In this document: positions 1 to 12,125 of the stretch, piece after piece | Layout: each line of letters opens with the position of its first letter | How positions within the stretch are numbered: the first letter of the stretch is position 1 | The notes under the pieces: generated by a model | The model's database searches: none | The model's input: the letters and a program-made list of their open reading frames with translations, nothing else | Told to the model about the DNA's origin: nothing | Translations under genes and position numbers: made by a program | Source of the DNA: Gautieria morchelliformis | Lineage: Eukaryota > Basidiomycota > Agaricomycetes > Gomphales > Gomphaceae | NCBI GenBank assembly: GCA_015179125.1 | Contig: WHVA01000052.1 | Location: 186,001 to 250,000 of the forward strand | Reading direction: 5' to 3' | DNA: 64,000 nucleotides

Positions 1-2500
1 ATCTTCACCCGCTTATTGCCAAGCAGGAAGTGGTGATTGAGGCTGCTCTGGGAACAATCAAGGAGACAATGTGTAGGTAGGTGATCATGATGCGCGTGGG
101 AGGTCTCTGGATTGCGAGTAGCCAGGGTCCGCGTGAGGCCACGGCGGGTGGTGCGGGGGTGAAAGATCTACCGCGAGAGCCAGCTGGACCCGCTGGACCA
201 GCACAGCTTGCCTATACATTCTGGTAGACCTACGGGCCCGCCCTCACTGCTCGCCTCTATGGCCCGTCCAAACCTCCATCACCACATCGCCTTCCCATCT
301 CCATCCGCAGTCCCTCCCATCATCCTCTGACGCAGCCCCCCTATCCATATGCACAGCCCCCGCGCGGGATGTGCGTGCTCGAGGAACCACTTCCGCTATT
401 GACATGCACCCAGATGCGGTGTTCCTCGCACGACAGCGCGCGCTGTAGGCAGAGCTCTCTGCGCTCCCGCTCCCCAATCCACGTGGCGAAGTGCCTGTAT
501 TCCCGATCGCGCAGCCTGCTACCCCACGTTTCCCACTACACAGTCCGCCATGCCACGCGCGGCCTCGTCAACATATCTCCTGGCACCAGGCGACGAGCGT
601 GGACGGTATGAAGAAATTCGCAGGGAAAAGATTGAAAGTGTGGATGAAGGCGAGGATTGCGGGGACGATAGAGGTGGGGCGGGGGCGAGCGATGGATCGT
701 GGAGCTGGTGGCGGGGTTCACCGGGGAATCATGAACGTGTAAAGAGAGAATGATTGATTGCTGCCATGAGTCTCTGCAAGTCTTGTATAGGCTCCCTTGG
801 TACTTCTTTTGTTCTGATAAGGCATTCAAAGCAACAATTATATGACCGATATACCGAAGAAATAGTGGCCTGGGGCCCCCGATACCTCTCAGGGAATTTG
901 TTGTCAACAATGCGCTATTGCTATTGAGACACGCTACCACTCGGTCATTATGAATAGTGGGGTTAGGCCTGCAAAGCAATGTCGTTACCTTCACCTGCTG
1001 AACATGCTGTGCTCGCAGACGGGAGCAGACCAGCTGAGCCCAGACTGCGAGTGGGTCCTTTCATGACGTTTCGCTCCGTCACGTGAGGGAAAGTACTTCC
1101 CCGAAATCGGCCACTGCCCACAGGCGTGGGCTCTCCAGCAAGCACGAGTGGACGGGGGAAGATGTCGGGCACCCACACTCCTGGGGAAGATAGATGCTCC
1201 ATCCCGTCTTGGGCGAGCGGACATCACAGAGATTCACGACGCAGCTTCGTGCCGAGCCAGCGGCAATGTGTGTGCCCGCACTTGGTAGGGAATAGATGGG
1301 AGACAGTGTGAAGGGGTCTTTGATTGTCTGCACGGGGGCAATATTGGACCCCTCTCTGAGGAATCAGAATGCATCGGGCAGCGCAGGTCGTGCAAAGAAA
1401 TGATTCCGTGGTACCATCCTACGAGCTTACGATTTGGTCCGACGAGGAGGCCCATGGAAATGTTCGTGGTGCAGTACCAGTGATGGAGTAGACCGCACAG
1501 CGGATGGCAGTCATTGCAGGCTTTCCAGAGAGGGAGAGAATTAATTGCTTGCGGACATTGGCTGATACCTGATTCTGTGACTCCATGTGCCACAAGGGGT
1601 GTCGCAGATGACGCGTCGACAATCATACCCTGTTTTTTCCTTCCCACATCATATGTAAATAATAACTACGTTGTATTGCACGCCGTCGCGAGATGGTAGT
1701 AAAAGCGTACTTACAGAATTAGGGCCAGTACGGTATCATCACCATGGCGTCTTCACTGCCACAAAATTAGTGTTACATAGTACAGGGGTGTCCATCAATG
1801 CGACATAGCTTTCATTCGGCAGGCCACGCCTTTGGCCAGTGGATGAAATCGTTGGCAAAGTCCTATCCATGCAATTATGTAAGTGGCCCTCTATGTCTCA
1901 CCTTTGATGGCATGCATCAGGAACAGCCGATTCCGGCTTGTAGTTCGATATTTACACAGCGCCACCGGCGCTACTGGTAGGTCACGTCAACTTCGACGTA
2001 GCTCTACAAATGGTTCCGTGGCGCGCAGCGCGCACTAGGTAGACCTACGGCTTTCTACTAGGCCTCTAGTGCCCCTCCACCTTCCCCAACCTTGACAAGC
2101 CCGAGCCGCCTCCTCGCTCATCCACTTCCCCTCGGCGTCCACCCTCCTAGAAACGTCTGCGTGAGTCCATTCGTGCCCTCCAAGTCTCTTCACCCCGCGG
2201 GCCGCTCACGAACCTTTTTTTCGGTCTATGATATGCTGGCCTCCTCTTCCTGAAGCCGTTATGACTCGGAGGCGTCGGTCTGGACTGAGGCTGCAAACGG
2301 GAGCGACATCAGCAATGCATCCTAGTCAGTCGCGCATTAGATAACGATCGTGAGACCGTGTCGAGATATCTGAAGATCAATGATCTGTGACGAGAACCAT
2401 CATTCGAGGCACTGCGAGCCAGGCATCCGTATGTTGACCGAGGGAACTAGATTACTATTTCAATGACGCGACTAGAACTCTAAATCATATTCGGCTTCGC
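1..2500. other. Degenerate intergenic DNA with no supported gene
   Basis: No reading frame here has convincing coding structure. Two weak remnants can be seen. On the plus strand at about 400-740 a proline-rich frame broken by stops runs into a charged segment. On the minus strand at about 1,020-1,110 a stretch reads CGQWPISGKYF followed by KRHERTH. That resembles a C2H2 zinc finger whose second cysteine has become tryptophan. Bases 1,791-1,920 match 23,148-23,265 and mark the left edge of the segmental duplication described below. A short motif around GTAGACCTACGG recurs at about 225, 2,038 and 5,655 and is probably a decayed repeat. Confidence 0.4.
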
Positions 2501-2511
2501 GTGTAATGTCA

Positions 2512-3898
2512 ATGTCTCTCCCTACAGAAACACAAATCCTCGTCGTTGGAGCGGGTCCGAATGGCATGGCGTGCGCAATCACGCTCAAAGCGCTCGGGCT
2601 GGAGGTGACCATCGTAGATGCACTTTCTTGAGGCAGGTACGAATCCCGTTCGTCCCTTGTCTATCCGCGCACTTTAGAAGTACATCTGATATATGGAACT
2701 TGCAATGAGTTCGCTCATACCTCCACTAATGGCAGGAATTGGACACAGTTGGTCTTGCACAGCCATTGCTCGACAATGGGATCAGTTCTAAAGGTGTTAC
2801 CTTCCACGGAGATACAGAAACTCTCATAGCTGTAGACGTCAGCAAATTATACAAGCTTACCCGGTTTCCCACCATGCTGCTTATCTCGCAGAGTGACGTA
2901 GAGAGCACATTCGAGGACAGACTCAAGAGAGAAGGGGTAAATGTGATCTGGAATAAGAAAGTGGTAGGCATGGCAAGCAACGTCCGAGGTGTGGAAGTGA
3001 GTCTGGAAGACGGAAGTAGTGTTGTCGCGCAATATGTCATCGGCGCCGATGGATCACAGTCCACGGTTCGTCATGTTTTCCTTAAGGTTTTCATGTTTTC
3101 GCGTGCTCAGCTAGGGGATATTCAAGGTTCGACGCCTCTCCAAGGTAGATTTTCGAGACCCCGACACTGGCGTTCCCTATGATGCCAACGCTTTCCCTAG
3201 TTCTGTGCTTCAAATTATCCTCGCCGATATTTACCTTGAGGAGCCCCTTCCTCCAACCATACTTCGAGACGCCGTCTCGTGGCAACTTAACAACCGCATC
3301 CTCTTTTGTCCTCTTTTACGACCAGCAAGGGGTGGCCCAGAGCCTGGAGCGCCGCCCACGTCATACTGGCGCACAGCTATGGTAGTCCCAATTGGTACGA
3401 CAACACCGCAGCACCCGAGCCTTGAATATATACAAGCAGAAGTTGCAAAACGCAACCCGTGGAAGCAACGCTTACATGTGGTGAAAACGACACAGGCTGC
3501 GACATACCGTGTGCGTTCGGCAGTTGCAAGCACATTCTTTGAAAAACTGGGAACTGGAAATATCCTGCTAGTCGGGGATGCAGCGCGTGTGCACCCACCT
3601 ACGGGAGGGCAGGGACTGAATCTCGGGCTGTGTAATGGGATATCGCTCGGACGTGCTACCGCACGCGAGACACGTCAGCTTGTCGTGATTGTCGCGGCAG
3701 CGAGTCGGGCGTGGCTGGAAACATCAGTCCCGTTCACTATATCGTGAATGTTGCACTCACTGCTGCGGTAGCGAGTCGGACGTACCCAGCCACACGGTTC
3801 CCGACTCGCTATTGGAGACAGTGACGCTAGACGGCTGGAGGAGCTAGCAGGCGGTCGCTCCGACGTGTCTGTCACAGGTTCTCTGAAAAATTACATCG
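2512..3898 (+). pseudogene. Broken FAD-dependent monooxygenase (FAD_binding_3 type)
   Basis: The start at 2512 opens with an N-terminal Rossmann dinucleotide motif, VVGAGPNGMACAITLKALG. An in-frame TGA follows at about 2629, where the family normally continues into a GRYESRS-like strand. The body resumes in another frame (about 2739-3070), ending in the IGADGSQSTVR motif that contacts FAD. It shifts frame again and continues at 3205-3660 through the second FAD motif, GDAARVHPPTGGQGLNLGL. About 170 bp of unrelated DNA holding short inverted copies of CGAGTCGG then interrupts it. A last family-like piece (DARRLEELAGGRS) ends at a TGA near 3898. Known members of this family hydroxylate aromatic or secondary-metabolite substrates with NADPH and FAD. 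The stop, frameshifts and insertion make this copy a pseudogene. Some apparent gaps could be introns, but the first TGA cannot be explained that way. Confidence 0.75.
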
Positions 3899-4119
3899 TA
3901 TTGTGATGGAGGAGCAAGACTCAAACTTCATTACTCGATTGCATAAGGGACATATTAGTATTATCCGTGGCCCGTTATCGAGTCCGACAAGTTCTACTCG
4001 ACCAGGATGTGTCTTGCCTGTCAGAGTCGGCCTTGCATGCCCGGGGTTCACTGGCCATGTGACCGGTTTCGGCCTCGTTCCTTTGTTCGTTCTTGTTCTC
4101 ATACCATCACGCTCCTACC

Positions 4120-5469
4120 ATGCCCACTCGACGCCCACTCAAGGAAATCGACCTCATACAGCGACAGAAAACCAAGGTATCCACAAGCAATGTGACAGCA
4201 AAACCGAAGTCTGTAATCTCAGAGCACCAGGCGGCTGTGCCGGCTTCACGCACCCGCGAACGCATCCAAGTTAAGGATGGACTGACAGAAAAAGGACGGG
4301 AATATAGTATGTCTCCCTTTGCTCATAAAGCTCACTATGTACATTTGCCTTGCAGGACAGCAACTAGCCGAGGAAAAAGAGAGACGTGAGCATAACCAAC
4401 GGAAGAAAGCGGCCTAAGCAGCCCACAAACGCAAACATGCCCCGTCCCAAGGTCGGTCTGCGGATGGTGATGTGCGCAGACAACAAATCGATCAGCCCTC
4501 AGATGAAGAAGTAATACGTCCTTCCAATGCTACTAAATACCCGGAGACGAACGCTCCGGCTGTGCGGCATGGGGGTGATGACGAATATGAGATGGGGGAG
4601 GAGGACGATGAAGAGGAGGCCGAGGATAATGGTACGTGGTTTCTCAGCTGAATTGGGCGAGGTATAACTGGAATACTTTGTCATAGAGCCCATGTCTATA
4701 CGCGAAGCAGCCCTGCAAAGCGAAGTATGTCCCAATATATGATTCGACATGGCTTACCTTTCCTCTCCCTTGCAGTTCACGGTCCCTCGCGAGTCTGAAA
4801 GGAAACACCCCACTCAACATCACGTGAAACCGCACCCTATTGCAGCCAGCTCACCAATCTCCTCCAGTCAGCGCAAAGTCATCGCTGTCTCTGCAGAGAC
4901 AGCGACGCGATCATCCCCTGGCCCCCAGGGAGGCTTTCGCGAGCCTTCCTCCATCACTCACCCCACCCAACCTCATGGGAACCGGCACTGTATTGCAGTG
5001 AGCGCACCAATCCCCTCCGGTCACCGCCAAGTTCCGGCAGCGCCAACTTTGTACCCCAGTCACATACCACATGAGTGCCACCCACACACGTCTGGTGAGC
5101 ATGGTGCCTCTGGTATCTCTTACACTAATGTAGTGACACGCACTACAGATTGTAGAGCGTGTGTCGACTGTCCGCGGGCGTGTCAAAGACAAGGTCGTCG
5201 AACGAGTAGCGAGCCATTATGGCTTTAAAACATCCAACAAGGACCACATGATTCAAGCAAACAAAGAACTCGCCGGGAAGCTCTTAGGAGACGATGGATA
5301 TATTTTCGAGGTGCGTACCCAAGCTTTATACTACAGCTACGTATCAACGCACACACACAGATCTAGAGCCGGGTTTCACAATGTTCCGGAACGCGTGAAC
5401 TCGCGTTTCGACAATGCCAAGCTCGCACGAGCAGCGGCCGCGATTCGCGACGCCTCCGATGAAGAATAA
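4120..5469 (+). pseudogene. Decayed DUF6532-like gene
   Basis: The likely start at 4120 gives MPTRRPLKEIDLIQRQ, a basic lysine- and glutamine-rich N-terminus. Good splice signals bracket an intron at about 4308-4355. The next exon has an in-frame TAA after a KKAA stretch at about 4415. An acidic segment follows (EMGEEDDEEEAEDNG, about 4590-4630). A later exon (about 5150-5312) reads RGRVKDKVVERVASHYGF and ELAGKLLGDDGYIFE. This is similar to the start of the DUF6532 domain, which is common in agaricomycetes and has no known function. The tail to 5469 no longer resembles that domain. The family assignment rests on memory of its general pattern. The gene is likely dead or a fragment. Confidence 0.45.
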
Positions 5470-5789
5470 ATAGCATATTTATCCCCCATGTATATAGACC
5501 AATACCTAACTACGAAATGATTTTAATGCCTACCGGACCCTGAACGGGCATTACATTGCACCTCGACCATATATACCCTGGGACGTCGCCCACCGTAGAC
5601 ACCACGCGCCGTTACGTGTGACTAGTGTAGTCCACCGTAGACACCAGGGCGCGGCTACGTGGACCTACGGCCCACTACAAAATGGGGCCGGCCCTACGGA
5701 GCACATTATAATAGGGGGGGATCCTACACCCCTACAAACCCTACGTGGAGTACGTACCATTGCATAATATCCCCAGTTTTTCCTGATGT

Positions 5790-8281
5790 GATATCATGAG
5801 AGCCGTGACGGAGGAAAATGCGAAAGCATGCTGGATGGACTCAAACGTGTACTTAGGGATACACCTGGGGATCTTCTAGTTCTGAACGGTGAGACCTTGA
5901 CTCAAGATCTGGTGTACAATTGAATTCTAGCCCGATCGACGGATTTGGGATTTCCGTGGAGCCGCGGTAACATTGCAATTGCTTCACGGTCAAGGGAAAT
6001 CCACTGCGCACCTGAAAAGTACGTGTCCAGGTCTGTCACCATCATATCATGAACCAGTTCATGAACAGAGCCCCGCACTCTGGTGAGCTCTAATATCTAA
6101 CCCAGCAAAGATATAGCTATACTTTCCCAATTGCTTCCAGACTCTGATCGAAGGTGATATATCACCGCTGCCATGCTTCATACTTCCTATTCCTTCCACG
6201 AGCGCTGAAAATATAACCAAGTAGCACGATCACAATACCACCTGGTGATGCCACTAAGGCAAAATACGTATGCGAGCAGCTACAGCTAATCGCGTCGACG
6301 GCTTGCCATTGAACTTGTGAGTTTGAAATACTATGCACACAATCAATTAATATGCACCCCAAGCGTCTACCTTACGGCCGTTGCTTGATCTATGCATCAC
6401 ATCCCCGGCGGACTTGTTGGATACCGTAACGTAGATCAAGACGTCAGTGGAATGCTGATTTAATGAGTGCAACGGGCAGCTGCACACACTGGATCATAGT
6501 TTCTACCAGCTGAGGTTGATGGTGATTCACTCCAAAGTTAGGCCCTTACTAGTGTCCAATGACAGGCTCACGATCAGGTTTTAAAATACAATTGATACTG
6601 ATTGTCGGGCATATATAACACCTTCCCAGCTATGAAAAGTGGACGCCGGTCACCGATCCTCACCAATACAGAACATCCACCACCATACTATGGATGAACA
6701 AATTGCGGAGCTCCCTACAGTCATTGCGAGATTTCAGGTGATCATCATCAACACCTGTAAGGTATACGTTGATCATTTTATTCGTGCCATTTACCCTGAA
6801 TCCCTGAAAGTGGCCGCTACAACATTGCTCTTGTACAAAATATTGATCACCTCTGGCCAAGAAATAAGATATGTCTGGCTGTATGAACCATAACACCCGT
6901 ACTTTGTCCGTGATCTTACTCACACTACTTCTAATAGAACTTCTTGGATGAAGATCAATGTTTTACATGTCCTTATCTGATATTACGCCTTGGGCTACCT
7001 GCTTATCAGCGCACATGGTATATATAAAGCCTTTCCTGTGTATTCTACTTTACATCTATATAATATTCTAATGCAGGACACACCGATGCAAATTTATCTG
7101 TAGAGGTGATATTCTTTATTGTGTTTGTCGCTCGAGATGCTCACTCTGCTGTGTTTCGGCAGTTGTATGATCTACTCTTCATGCTGCTGGGAAAAGAGTA
7201 TCCATTGATCTCCTCACATATAGTTGCATACCTTTCACCAGATTTGGAGTCTGGTATGAGGGGTTAATTTGCTTCATTTATGATAAACTTACAATGTTGG
7301 AGGGGGCCATCATCTTTGTCCCTTTTGTTGATCTGCTCATCATACTTCGAATATGCGCGCTATATCATGACAGCAAAAGAGGTTAATTGGTTTCAAGTGA
7401 TATGTCCTTTGGACTCACATGCTTTGTAGTGACTGTAATTGTGGTGGCATTTTGGATAGGTGTGTTGGACTTCTGTGCATTTGAATAAACTAATCTTCTT
7501 TTTAGCTGAAGTCATTGTAAATCAGATTTACAGCATCCTCAATTCATTTTGCTCATGACTGCAGTCTACACTTACCTTTGTAGGACTTCAGTTTAGGCCA
7601 TCCAAGAACATCCCCGATCCACTCCCAGGTATCCTGCCAGGTTGTTTTCTGGACTCAACTTTAAATACATCCCAGGTCATTGAGAGTGGGTGGGTGACCT
7701 TCTCGCCAGATACACAGAGGCACATAACCTAACCTACCTGACACTAGTGCCCTCGTTGGTGCATTCCAAGGTATATTGGGCATCAACATAGATAGATTTT
7801 ACTGATTGGATAATCAACATTGTTAGCCATATATTTTGCCCTTGCTATGTATAAGTTGGTTATACAAGTCAAATCACTTGGCTTTTCTATGACTCCATTA
7901 TTGAAAGGGTTCTTCAGGTGGGTTCAAAGCTTTGTCTTCCCATGACCTACTAATTGCACTTCTGTAGGGATGGAGCGGGGTATTGCTTGATGTGGGTTTC
8001 ATATTTCTTTTCAACAAGATCCACAAGCTGATGATCTATGATTCCTGTTTTGAAGCATCTTTGGTGAGTGATACTTAACCTAAGTTATATCTTTTTTTTT
8101 TGTATTGAGGAGAGGGACAGCTATGTACCTTTTTTCCATATTGTTGCCTGCTATTGAACCTCTACAGTTACAAGGAATCAGCCAGCTGTGCGTATATCTG
8201 TAACTGATTGCTGATCCATGACTTACTTATTCCGTCAAGATGGCTCATGTCCATTGTCGCAATCTCAGTAATGTTTGTTCC
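5790..8281. repeat. Segmental duplication, copy A (main block)
   Basis: This block matches 23,262-25,715 in the same orientation with high identity throughout, including introns and non-coding DNA. Shared landmarks are the GAGAGCCGTGAC start (about 5,800 and 23,275), the CTAGCCCGATCGACGGA string and the whole DUF6533 gene. A further piece of the same duplication lies at 1,791-1,920 (matching 23,148-23,265). Copy A therefore carries about 3.9 kb (1,920-5,790), with the monooxygenase and DUF6532 remnants, that copy B lacks. Copy A stops abruptly at 8,281, where an LTR-type repeat begins. Confidence 0.8.
6690..7740 (+). pseudogene. DUF6533 membrane protein, copy A, inactivated
   Basis: Translation from the ATG at 6690 gives MDEQIAELPTVIARFQ, then a segment reading TLLLYKILITSGQEIRYVWL. 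This is the DUF6533 signature, with a transmembrane helix followed by an acidic and Trp-containing loop. DUF6533 proteins are multi-pass membrane proteins restricted mainly to Agaricomycetes, with unknown function. The frame ends at a TAA near 6,890, where copy B has TAC (Tyr). Downstream exons are still recognisable: a segment reading FIVFVARDAHSAVFRQLYD at about 7,105-7,165, then IFVPFVDLLIILRIC at about 7,310 and hydrophobic pieces to about 7,500. They are flanked by introns that match copy B. The copy is a pseudogene, or an allele with one premature stop. Confidence 0.65.
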
Positions 8282-9521
8282 TGTCAAGATTGGTTTTTAG
8301 GCGTTAATATCATGTATTAGTGAACACAGCGAATGCCCGAATGACTTGTGCGAATAAGTATGCCGTTCGGCGAATACGTGAACCAATGAATGTTCACAAG
8401 ATAGGAGGGTTTCCCGGATGGGGCTCGCCCTATCTACAGTCGTAGCGAAATGGCCCATGGCACTTGACGATACAACGTGCAAGGTGTCACGGAAGGGCTG
8501 TCTAAGTAGCAACAATCCCTTCACCAACAGCGCAGAAAATAGTTCGAAGGCTAAGGTAACGAAGATGAAGTATGAGAGCTCACCAGTGATGCCTAAGTCC
8601 TCTGCTGGTCGAAGATAGAAATCTCCAAGAGAAGGCTCAAGACAATGATCACAGCGAGGTCAAGTTTGCACAAGATGGACAACATATGATAATTGAACTG
8701 GAGAATATACATGCGAATGTAACTACTTATATCGAATGCTCGTAAGGCATCAGCGAATAGGAAAGAGGCCGTCGCGAGTCAGGGTTGGATAGGGGTGCAC
8801 AGTCATGATACTAAGTAGATGGAATAAACATACAATAGAGTGAGGGAAGGGTGCGAACATGAAACGACGGAGAGTAAAGGTGGCGAAGGCAATCATGTAC
8901 AAAACCATGTCTTGGGACCTGCATACATGCTACCCTGCACAGACTCTTCGTCTACTGGGTTGATCCTGCACGACCTACAGAAGGGACGTCCTGCGAACAC
9001 ACTTTGGCCATATGAACACCCAAAGGGGTTGGATTAAGAAGATGATGGGGTTAGTGATGAACCATCATGCCGGGTAAATGGTATTGATCGTATTTGATGG
9101 CGTGCCTGCTGGCGAAATGCGCGAGCAGCGAATAGCGGTTCAGAGAAATGCGAGGAAGGGCGAACGGGAATGACATAGGGGAGAAGTGGTTGAAGTGGAG
9201 GGCAAAGCCGAGTGAACAAGGGGGAGGAGTGGTGAAAGGGGAAATGGGGATAACAAGGTCCAGGAAATACACAAGTCATGACAGTCCGATCATAGGAACA
9301 CCATCGAAAGAGGGTTGAGCAGAGGAAGTGATAGGCCCAGCGATGACTGCTAAGTTAGTTCAGGGACGTCGATCGTGCTTCGATGGCATGGCCATGGTAA
9401 ATGGCGTGAACAGCGAGGATCGGTCGCCGAACACAGCAAGGGAGATCAGAACGAACACGAAGGTGGAGTGAGAAATAGGAGAACAGAGCATCTGAGTATG
9501 GGAAATAAATGCGTCATGACA
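8282..9521 (-). mobile_element. LTR1-family LTR with a duplicated end
   Basis: It begins TGTCAAGATTGG at 8282. An LTR end of the form TCATGACA occurs at 9283 and again at 9521. The stretch 9,284-9,521 looks like a second, diverged copy of the terminal part. Three other LTR1 loci occur in this window (13,066; 18,131 in the opposite orientation; 55,919). Comparison with the 18,131 copy suggests the true 5' end is the TGTCATGA side, so this copy lies on the minus strand. A C-rich stretch follows 9521, which could be the complement of a polypurine tract. The flanks do not give a clean 5-bp target duplication (GTTCC left, GTACC right). The insertion broke copy A of the segmental duplication. Confidence 0.6.
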
Positions 9522-9559
9522 GTACCCCCCTCCTAGCTTCGGAGTCCAATGACGTAGTA

Positions 9560-10107
9560 ACTATTCTTAGTTAAGTAGTTGCTTTACTGCTTAGCCACTT
9601 AGCCTAACACGCTGGGTGAAACTCTACAGAGTGAGGTTGGCAATCGATTTTCTTGTCAATTAGCACTCCAATACCCGAGACGAGCTGTTCAGTTGATTTC
9701 CCTGTTCAGTGACTTTCACAAGTCAAGTCAAGTTGTGTGCGAAAGCCACTTCACATTACTCTCTCGTTATTGCAGTGCATTGACGTTGGTCGACCCAATC
9801 CACTTACAAATTCTCCTGCAGAGCCTATTCCCTCTTTATTAAAAGGAATACTCTTGGACCCCAATAGTGTCCTCGAACCTACACACTCTTTTAGTTTATT
9901 GTTCAGTGCAGCTAAGAAATGCATTGCCTTCCAGCTGTAATAACTTGGACTAGTTATTACACAGATTGCAACCAAGGTACAAATATTAAATTATTTCCAG
10001 GGTTGTGCTGCTGCATTGAACTGGTATTCTACTAGTCGTGTAAACAACACATTCTGATAGACAGAGGCGTTAGCAATAACACCAAAGTCTTGAAGGGTTC
10101 CAAAACA
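9560..10107 (-). mobile_element. Truncated LTR5-family LTR, reverse orientation
   Basis: The stretch ends in CCAAAACA at 10107, the reverse complement of the TGTTTTGG start of the solo LTR at 13,780. Reading right to left it matches the first roughly 430 bp of that LTR, including the AACCCTTCAAGACTTTGGTG segment and the AGTCACTGAACAGG segment. It lacks the downstream part that carries the TGAGTCA array. No target duplication was identified. The left boundary is approximate. Confidence 0.6.
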
Positions 10108-10239
10108 GCAACCATATGCACGAGTGCATGTCCTGGAATGCGCCAGGATTGTGTGTGGATGTAAGTATGGTGTCAGAAGGTCATTAGGACTTGGTTAGAG
10201 ATGTTTATGAATATAAAACTTGATTTTCCCTATTCATAA

Positions 10240-11220
10240 CAGATATAATACCACTAACAAGTCCCGAGGCCACCATGCAGAGTGAAAAAGTCATGGCTTT
10301 GGTACTGTAAAAGTACATAACTAGGCTGAGAGACTTCACTTGTTTCCCAATCCCACCACATAACATCCCAGGAGCATCATCAGACTGCTCAGTTTCAGTG
10401 AGAATTATGATGTGGGAGAAGAGAAAGAGGATTAAGGGCTCAGGGCTGTGCAGGCGAAGATTCCATGCACAATGTGTGGTAATGCCTCAGCATCTCTATG
10501 TTGCCAACAACATCAGTGTTATCATGAATGTCATCTCATCAACTAAACTTGTACTGTGCCTCTACTCATTCACCCCAGTCCCCCTACTGCCACCTCTGTC
10601 AACGCTACAATATGTTGGGTGCTATATACTCCAGCACCAGAATCAAGCCACATAAATTCCATCATTTGTATGTCATTCCAATTTCTTTTCAGATTGTCCC
10701 CCTATGATCACTTTATTTTTCAGAATTTTTCTGAAATTTTCTATCAAACAACTGTACTTCTATTTCGATTTGTTTTTCTTCTTTGTCCCAGCTGGCTCCT
10801 TACATAATCATTTGGCGGCCCACTCTGCCATAGGCACTAAAGGGCCGGGTGGTAGTATATGTGAAGTAAGACAGGATTCCGACCTCTCTCAGTGACTATT
10901 AAATTCACTGAGAGAGGCAAGTAAATTAGTCTTGTTTTCTTCGATTTATTGACCTAGAAATCCTGTAGTGAATTAATTTGTAGTCCATTCTTTTGAATCC
11001 AAGTCCAGTCCTACTGCCTATAATTCCTGTCTCCAACACAATATCCATATGTCCCTTTGCCTTTTGCTGCTTTGCAGTACTGGTGGTGTCCTGCAAGTGG
11101 AAACAGGACCAAGGGTCAATGTGCCTCCAAGCACGGACTCATGGCCTTACCCTGCTGCAGGTTGCCCAAATTTCAGTTCAGGATCACAAGGAAAGCAACA
11201 TCTCATATCTGTTATGACCA
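10240..11220. repeat. Segmental duplication, copy A (second block)
   Basis: It matches 25,985-26,440 in direct orientation, so copy A and copy B were originally collinear beyond the LTR insertions. Two insertions split copy A here. One is about 78 bp long near 10,275-10,352 and is flanked by CCACC on both sides. The other is a 426-bp solo LTR at 10,613-11,038. Copy A shows many TG or CA dinucleotides where copy B has CG. For example, the segment read as CCTTCCGCCGCTTCGCGG in copy B is CCTTTTGCTGCTTTGCAG here. No gene was recognised. Confidence 0.7.
10613..11038. mobile_element. Solo LTR (426 bp) with CAATA target duplication
   Basis: The element starts TGTTGGGTGC and ends TCTCCAACA. It is flanked on both sides by CAATA (10,608-10,612 and 11,039-11,043). 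The empty site can be read directly in the paralogous copy B (around 26,275), where the flanks are joined with a single CAATA. The interior has no coding potential. The family is not represented elsewhere in the window. Confidence 0.85.
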
Positions 11221-11862
11221 TGCCACTAGACCAACTCCACCACCTCCATACAACTTCCACACCACCTCCAACTCTATTCCACAACATCGGCCACACTCGA
11301 CGCTCGCCTCCCTTTGTTCTTTCTAGGCAGATGGTTGAAACTTATTTTTACATGTAGCTTCACCCATTTTATTCTTAGATTATAGAAAAGAAGAGCATGA
11401 AAGTATATGGCAATTTTATTGTTGGGATATAAATAATCCTACTTTTGTCCTTCCCAAGTGGCAGCTCCGCCGATGAGAACATGTCTTCTTATTTTTACGT
11501 GTCTTCTTATTTCTTCTATCAACCTTTAATATACACCATATCATTATAGCTATTCATACTAATGCTCCTACTCATATCTATTACAGATATCTATCCAAGT
11601 ACTATTACTTCGTATTGTAGTCTAATACTCTCTCATTATAACTATTCATACTAATACTCCTACTCGTATCTGTTAAAAATATCTATTCAAGTATCTATTA
11701 CTTTATATTGTAGTCTAATACTCTCTCATATGCATATATATCTCCAATATGTTTAAATATATACAAAATCTACTAATAACATCTGTAACTCTCCTTATAA
11801 TATATATTACATACTCATATATGCTGTATCACATGACCTTTTGGATTAATCTCCCTACATCC

Positions 11863-12124
11863 TGTCATGACTCTATTCATCATGCTCAACCCTTAGCACA
11901 GCAAGACACCAAGTCTGGAACCTCAGGAGTCCTGTTGTTCTGATTTCGATTAGACTTACGTTCCCCTTGTTCTTTTGCCTACTGTTTTTGACTCTACCCT
12001 GTACCCCCTTGTAGTTCTCTTGTTCCATATTAGTCATTTACTCTGTTTGTTATAGTTACTTCCACTTGCACCGGAATTGCTTACTCTTGCCTCCTTACTT
12101 GTTGTTCCAGCTCTTTGTATAAAA
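11863..12124 (+). mobile_element. LTR3-like LTR fragment
   Basis: Bases from about 11,985 to 12,124 align with the U3 end of the LTR at 56,039-56,675: the CCCCCTTGTAGT segment, the CCGGAATT(T)GCTTA segment and the CAGCTCTTTGTATAAAA promoter segment. A TGTCATGACTC start at 11863 could be its 5' end. The match stops just after the TATA box, at the junction with the gag fragment to the right. The AT-rich DNA to the left (11,400-11,860) contains a degenerate tandem repeat of about 110 bp and no gene. Confidence 0.5.
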
Positions 12125-12125
12125 C

